From Campanula takesimana (taxonomy: Eukaryota; Streptophyta; Magnoliopsida; Asterales; Campanulaceae), in NCBI GenBank assembly GCA_026119855.1, contig JAOWBW010000222.1, forward strand, positions 124,001-188,000: a stretch of DNA of 64,000 bases, in the 5' to 3' direction. The first letter of the stretch is position 1. Each line of letters opens with the position of its first letter. A program made the translations under genes and the position numbers. The notes beneath the pieces were generated by a model, which saw only the letters and a list, made by a program, of their open reading frames with translations, was not told where the DNA came from and searched no databases. Shown in pieces: positions 58,816 to 64,000 of the stretch.

Positions 58816-59768
58816 ACCCCCCCACACTTAAACCTTGCATGTCCCTAAGCAAGTTAGAAATTGGAAAAAGGGAAGAGAAGAATAAATGACCATACAAGAA
58901 TAAGTAAAATAAATAACATGCTCTCTTTAAAAAAATAAAAATATGCCTTGATAAAAATTCTTCCTACTTATTTTTCCGTCCCTTCTATAATTCAAGAATT
59001 TTGCTCAATAGAAACTAGGATTATATTGGGAAATAGATAGAAAATTATAAGTTTCATATAGCAAGAATAAAATTTATTAAGTAGAAGCATATTGAAATAG
59101 CCAAATGAACTTTTGGATCACAAGTATGGTTTTGAAATAAATTCACTCTTTAGAGTGCTTTGTGAAGAATTGCTTCATGCTTGAAATTCATCATTTGAAC
59201 ATTGACTTTTATTCCTTAACTAAGATACTCATAAGTTGTTATGCACCTTGAATCACAAAAATGGAGGCGGAGGATGGTAGTGGAAAAAGCTAGAGATTAT
59301 ATTAGTTATACGTGGCAATTGATTATCTTGACTTGAATTGTTCCACTCTATAATGATTTATTCATTTAGATATTCGAGTGGGCAATTCACAAGAGATTTA
59401 AGTTGATTAATAGCCTTGAAAGTGGAAATGGAAAGATGGTTTTAGGTGAAGGTTTTTGTGATTCGGGAATGCATAACAATCATTCATATCTTAAAAGGAG
59501 TAAAAATAAAGGTTTTGTGATGTATAAACAAGAATGTTTTTAAAATTTTCACAAGTTAATGTAACCTAACTTAAATGACCCAAAAATCATTAAAAAAAGT
59601 AATGCTTGTACTTAATAAAGTTTATAAATTTTATACTTATACATAAAAAATTTCATTTATTCCCAATATATTCCTAACTTCTTTTTATCAAAATTCTCAA
59701 AAGATAAAAGTTTCTAAAGAAATAAATAAGAAAAAGTTTTATAAGGATAATTTGATGATGATAAAAAG

Positions 59769-59810
<42 letters not shown>

Positions 59811-60001
59811 AGAATAAAAGAAAGAGATTCTACCCCCTCCCCCACACTTAAATCAAACATTGTCCTCAATGTTTTAAAATAGGACAACTTTAAAAAAGAA
59901 AAAATTGGGGAGGAGAAGAATAAGAAGAGTAAAATAATAATATATAACAACAAAAAAAATAATTCATCGGTTACCATCCCGATGATGCTTGTTTAAGGTC
60001 A
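58816..60001 (-). other. Athila post-gag spacer, non-coding
   Basis: Contains two CACACTTAAA-side purine tracts (complements of TTTAAGTGTGGGGG) at about 58818 and 59836, and a T run of about 38 bases at 59772-59809. There is no supported gene where pol should be. Confidence 0.75.
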
Positions 60002-61661
60002 TTAGCTCGACCTCTTTCTTATAATTGGAATGGCTAATGAATGGTATCGTGACGGCCTATTATCTTTGACAATCCGCCATTCCATGCCCATTGGAATGAT
60101 TGAGCTTCTGCGATCTATGCACATACGACACCCCGGTTTGCTTTCCTTCTTTGGTATCTTACCCTTTAGCATGGATTTTTCAATCTTGTCTCTAGTAGGG
60201 CACTTATTTCTAATTTCACATTCCTTGCTCATAGATTCTAACATGTTAACACCAGAGCAAGGGTTCTTAAGATTTGGATTTTTTATTAATTTAAAATTCA
60301 CTTTCTCATTCCCTACGTTTAAAGAAAGTTTACCATTTTTAACATCAATGATTGCCCCCGCGGTGGCAAGAAATGGTCTACCTAAGATAACGGGAATGTT
60401 ATTGTCTTCTTCCATCTCAAGAACTAAAAAGTCGACCGGGATTGTTAATTTCCCAACTCGACAAGGGATGTCTTCCATAATACCTACCGGAGTCTTAATG
60501 GAACGGTCCGCTAATTGTAAAGTTATTGTGGTGGGTTTGATTTCCCCCACACCTATTCTCTTACTAACTGATAGCGGAATGAGGCTAACACTTGCCCCAA
60601 GATCGAGTAATGCGTTCTCAACATTGAAATTACCTATGTTGCAAGGGATAGAGAAAGTGCCGGGATCTTTTAATTTTGGAGGTAGTTTACTTTGTAAAAC
60701 GGCACTTACCTCTTCCGTTAGTGCAACAGACTCAAACTCCTCAAGTCTCCTCTTATTTGAAAGAATTTCTTTTAAAAATTTTGTGTAAGAGGGCATTTGT
60801 TTTAAAACATCAATAAAAGGAACATTGATGTAAATTGATTTTAAAACTTCTAAAAATTTTGAAAATTGTTTATCGAGATTTGCCCTCGCCAACCTTTGAG
60901 GGTAAGGTATTGGCGGATCAAAATTCCTAGATGGTTTCGGGGATTCCGTCCCCTTCTCAACTTCCTTATTAGTTTTAAAAATTTGAGGAGTCGGACTATG
61001 GTTCTTATCACTAAGGTTTTCTTCTTTTTCACTCCCGCTATTTATCGCATTAGCATGCTCATTAGGCCTTTGCGTTTGACCGGGAAGGCTCCCTTGTGGT
61101 CTAGACGAAGCATTGGCTTGTTGAGCAATTTGGTTCTCTAGCATTTTACTATGTGCAGCTAGATTATCGAACCTACTATTTAATGCCTTTAAACTTTCCA
61201 TAACTTCATTGTTGATCTTATCTTGAGTATTTTTATTTTCGACCATGAAGTCCATTATAAGATCTAACTTAGATTTAGGGGGAGGGAAAGAATTATTATT
61301 GTTGAAATTTGATGTGAATCCTGGTGCTTGATTAGAAGAAGGTTGAGTGTTTAAAACATTATTGCTCTTATAGGAAAAATTGGGGTGATTTTTCCATTCG
61401 GGATTAAATGTATTTGAATACATACCCCCATTTTTCCCATAAGAGTTTGCAAAATTTGCTTGCTCACTAGGGGTAGTGTCAAGCAATTCACAACCTTGGG
61501 TACTATGTGAGTTAAACCCACATAGTTCACAAAAAACGTTCACATTGGCCACGGGATTCATATTAATATTTTCAAATTTTTTTAGAATCGTGTCAACCTT
61601 AGAAGAGAGAAGAGTAACAGCATCGATAGTGTACTTACCTGGAGTCCCTTGTGGTTGCTCC
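60002..61661 (-). CDS. Athila gag-protease fragment, open frame, pol deleted
   Basis: A continuous frame of at least 519 residues from Met 61561, also open upstream to the SIRE-F junction at 61661 (DAVTLLSSKVDTILKKF), so the N terminus is missing. Domains: CCHC-type knuckle (CELCGFNSHSTQGC), Asn/Pro-rich linker, a helical Gag segment (DKQFSKFLEVLKSIYINVPF), and a retropepsin-like protease with the Athila form of the active site (DLGASVSLIP) and the flap-side ILGRPFLATAGA. The last 40 or so residues (MEWRIVKDNRPSRYH...) look like a splice of gag to the far end of pol by internal deletion, because the stop is followed by the spacer normally found after pol. Gag and protease could still be made if transcribed. 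Confidence 0.88.
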
Positions 61662-63343
61662 TGTTGGGTATGCTTATCACTTAGCCCTCCTACTTTTGTT
61701 AGAATTGATTGATACCATAACCTATGAGTATTTTTATGGACTTTAGGACCTCATGTAAAGAAGTTTATAACTTCAAGTTTTAGCTAAGTCCTTGTTATAG
61801 TATAGGCTTAGATTATAGGACTTGAAGCTTTAAGATCGAAGATTTCCTAAGCAGGATTCGTTTCACTGCGCAGGATGTTCTCTGCGCAGGTCGCCACTGC
61901 GCATAGATATCTTGCGCAGCCCTTGACCCTGCTCAGTTTTTAAGATCTTATTTCCTAAACTCCAAAGAGATCTTTTTGTGACCAAGCATGGTGCGCATGC
62001 TGCTCATGCGCTGAATCCATGCGCGCCGGCAATGCGCATGCTTTTTGTGCGCGGACACAACCTTGGTCAAGTTCCTCATCTCCTGATCTCACATTCTAGA
62101 AAGTTTGGAAAACGCCTAGAAGATGCACGCTTATTAAAAAGCTGAGGTGTGCACAAACGACAAATTCTGCACACTCAGCATAGCCAACGGTGGAGATGCG
62201 CTCAAACATAATATCTCAAGTGAAGACAGCTGTCAACCTTCTAGAAGAAGCTTTTGAATTTGGTCTTCATGCTCAGTCTCCAACGGCTCTAAATCACCTG
62301 CGCACCAATTATATTGTGCCAGGTCATCATCTTTGATCAGAGCCCCAACGGCTATAAAGGACACCTGCGTACCAATCATGTTGTGCCAGCTCATTGTCCT
62401 TGCTCTGAGCTCCAACGGCTATATTCAAGCTCTCAGCTATAAATAGCCTGCTCATCTTCATTTCCAAGCTGCCTTTGAAGCTACCTTCGAATTCAGCCCT
62501 TTTCATCGGCCCTTGATCATCTTCTTTGATCAAGCACCTCTTGTTGGCCATTATGCTTCAGAGCTCGAGTTTCATGCTTCACTGAGAAACCATGAAGATC
62601 TGAAGACTGCTGCTTAGTTTTTCCTGATTCTTTAGAACAGCCTTCAAGATCTTCAAACCTTCAAAACTACTGCTCATATCTCAAAGCCTATATCACCAGA
62701 ATTCTTGGTGCTCTTCATCTTTCATATTCATAGAGCCCAGAATTTCTGTCACACACACACCTCTTGAAGCTTTGATCATTTTGATTGAACTTCTTGAGAT
62801 ACACCGGTTTAGTCTAGGATTTGTTCTTCATAGATAATAGATCTTGAGTTAGTATTGAGCTCAAATGTTGTAATTTGTAATACTCTCTCATATAATAAGA
62901 TCTCCATTATAAATCCAAGACTAACCATCTTGGTAGAGGATGTAGATCTTTCTTCGATCGAACCTCTCCAAATAGCGTGTTCATTACTTATTGCATATTC
63001 CCTGCTTAACTTTTTATGAACTGCTTTGTTTGATCTTTCAGATTGCCACTCTTTGATGCTATAATTGTTATTGCTCATTTTGCCTTAGAATCCCATTTTG
63101 CGCCACTCTTTAGCCTCATACTTAGCGCGTGCGTTTTTATCTCTGCGCAGTATACCCTGCGCAGAGCTGCTTTAAATTTCCGCTGTGCATTTCACACTCT
63201 TGCTGCGCGCTATACTTAGCCAAAATAAGAGTTGTGCGCATCTGCCATTGAATTGCAAAAGGGTTTGAAAAGAATTTTTAAAATGCTATTCACCCCCCCC
63301 TCTAGCGATTTTCACACCCTTGTTGCCCCTTTAGGGACCAACA
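61662..63343 (+). repeat. SIRE-F 5' LTR
   Basis: 1682 bp, TGTTGG...CCAACA, the longest SIRE LTR here. TATA box TATAAAT at 62438-62444. TGCGCA/CTGCGCAG words at about 61867-62056 and 63125-63245. A segment ending CCAACGGCT is present three times ahead of the TATA box (about 62280, 62350, 62411), each with GCGCACCAAT or GCGTACCAAT between, which accounts for the extra length. U5 block TTCCGCTGTGCATTTCAC at about 63178. Confidence 0.93.
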
Positions 63344-63345
63344 AG

Positions 63346-63357
63346 TGGTATCAGAGC
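63346..63357 (+). other. Primer-binding site of SIRE-F
   Basis: TGGTATCAGAGC, two bases after the LTR end. Confidence 0.95.
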
Positions 63358-63418
63358 TAACACCTTCATAAAACATGTTTCTGTTTTTCAAGCTTAACAG
63401 CTTGGGTGCCGATTCAAT

Positions 63419-64000
63419 ATGGCTTCAAATCTAGGGCAATGGCTAACTTTTCACATATTCCTCCGCCTACTTAAACATCATCAAATTCAGAAAACTCTCC
63501 AAACCTGGTGGATCCTCAAGCAAAGATCCGTATTCTCTTTCATAGAGACTCAAAGAAAGATGACTTGGTTTACTGCAGAAAACCAGGACATTACACTTCA
63601 ATGCCTCCAAAACTTGAGTACAAGGAAAAGCAACCCTGCGCACAAAGCATCAAAGCAGTGCAGAATGGTTGCTGAGGAGAACTGCGCAGAAAAGGAGCTA
63701 AAGACTCGGAGACTTGACACTGAAGACAACGATGCTGATTCTGAGGATGGACTACTCTGCTTAATGGCAAATGCTGACAATGATTCAAAAGTTGTTTCTA
63801 AAATGGAACCTGAACATGCGCCAACTTAACAGAAGCTGTATCATCACCAACTCCGCAGCCGCGCAAGGAATCTCTCAAAGTGTGCTGATCTTAAAAGATA
63901 ACTCTGCTGTAGAACGCAAGTTAATATTTCAACAAGCAGGAAAGATCTACTTCACTGCACTCTCTCAAAGTTCAGTTGATATCGACAGTGGATTCTAGAC
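63419..64000 (+). pseudogene. SIRE-F gag with large internal deletion
   Basis: The ATG lies in the standard leader (GGGTGCCGATTC). After about 25 codons the sequence jumps to what corresponds to the region just ahead of the first knuckle (in another frame it reads FRKLSKPGGSS), so most of the Gag domain is deleted. The knuckle itself is decayed. MVAEEN and the acidic DNDADSEDGLLCLMANAD block follow, then further decay. Private-motif copies remain (AACTGCGCAGAAAAG, CCCTGCGCACAAAG). Confidence 0.8.

Larger units (their letters stand above)
57420..61661 (-). mobile_element. Gypsy/Athila element lacking pol
   Basis: On the - strand: gag with aspartic protease, a short fused end of pol, a spacer with two TTTAAGTGTGGGGG purine tracts, then the 3' LTR. 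RT, RNase H and integrase are absent. The upstream side is cut at 61661/61662 by SIRE-F, so the 5' LTR should lie beyond SIRE-F outside the window. The 5-bp flank at 57415-57419 is GCAGG. Confidence 0.85.
61662..64000 (+). mobile_element. SIRE-F, 5' part of a Copia/SIRE element, runs off the window (CTGCGCA motif)
   Basis: 5' LTR, primer site, leader and an internally deleted gag. Inserted in the Athila gag (left flank GCTCC). The 3' end lies outside the window, so the target duplication cannot be checked. Confidence 0.88.

Noticed and set aside
60030..60788. 252-codon open frame on the + strand
   Set aside because: Antisense of the Athila gag-protease region.

Overview
This is a stretch of plant nuclear DNA, most likely from an angiosperm and probably a dicot. 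The evidence is a spliced plant-type mitochondrial calcium uniporter (MCU) gene, a dense AT-rich background, several Stowaway, MULE, PIF and hAT-type non-autonomous DNA elements, a tRNA-derived SINE, and nested LTR retrotransposons of the Copia/SIRE, Gypsy/Athila and Gypsy/Tat lineages. The species cannot be told from the sequence alone. The only convincing host gene is MCU (two exons, 6195-8072, + strand).

Layout. 1-5.9 kb: a Stowaway MITE, a decayed Copia gag with a probable LTR, a degenerate SIRE-like LTR fragment, a truncated TIR element, and a telomere-like hairpin just upstream of MCU. 6.1-8.1 kb: the MCU gene. 8.4-19.3 kb: a MITE-rich gene desert holding a PIF-like MITE, a 249-bp tandem duplication, a second Stowaway of the first family, an hAT deletion derivative with an 8-bp TSD, two MULE MITEs with 9-bp TSDs, a 1.17-kb TIR element and a SINE. 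19.3-51.7 kb: an LTR element on the - strand, apparently non-coding, whose two LTRs carry matching 5-bp flanks (ATTTC) although 32 kb apart. The interior has been invaded by SIRE-A, by SIRE-B (inside the env-like gene of A), by SIRE-C (- strand), and by the 3' end of a Tat element whose LTR sits in the gag of C and whose 3' UTR has grown into satellite-like tandem arrays. 51.7-64 kb: two Stowaway MITEs, a TIR element cut by SIRE-D, a Tat-like scrap, an Athila element on the - strand lacking pol, and SIRE-F inserted in the Athila gag.

Five SIRE copies (A, B, C, D, F) share LTR architecture, primer site, U5 landmarks, and (where present) gag with two zinc knuckles. The two copies that reach the 3' end also share an env-like gene with its own promoter and intron. 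None is fully intact; stops, frameshifts, deletions and missing LTRs are listed below.

The most unusual signal is that each SIRE copy is peppered with its own short CG-containing word: A TACCGCA/TGCCGCA, B TGCGCC, C GCGGTT, D GACCGCA/GACCGTG, F CTGCGCA. The words cluster at the same two places in every LTR (U3 ahead of the TATA box, and near the end of U5) and recur inside coding exons, introns and intergenic spacers. The Athila and Tat LTRs here also carry private GC-rich palindromes ahead of their TATA boxes. This resembles a family-specific recognition code that diversifies between element subfamilies. Its function is unknown.
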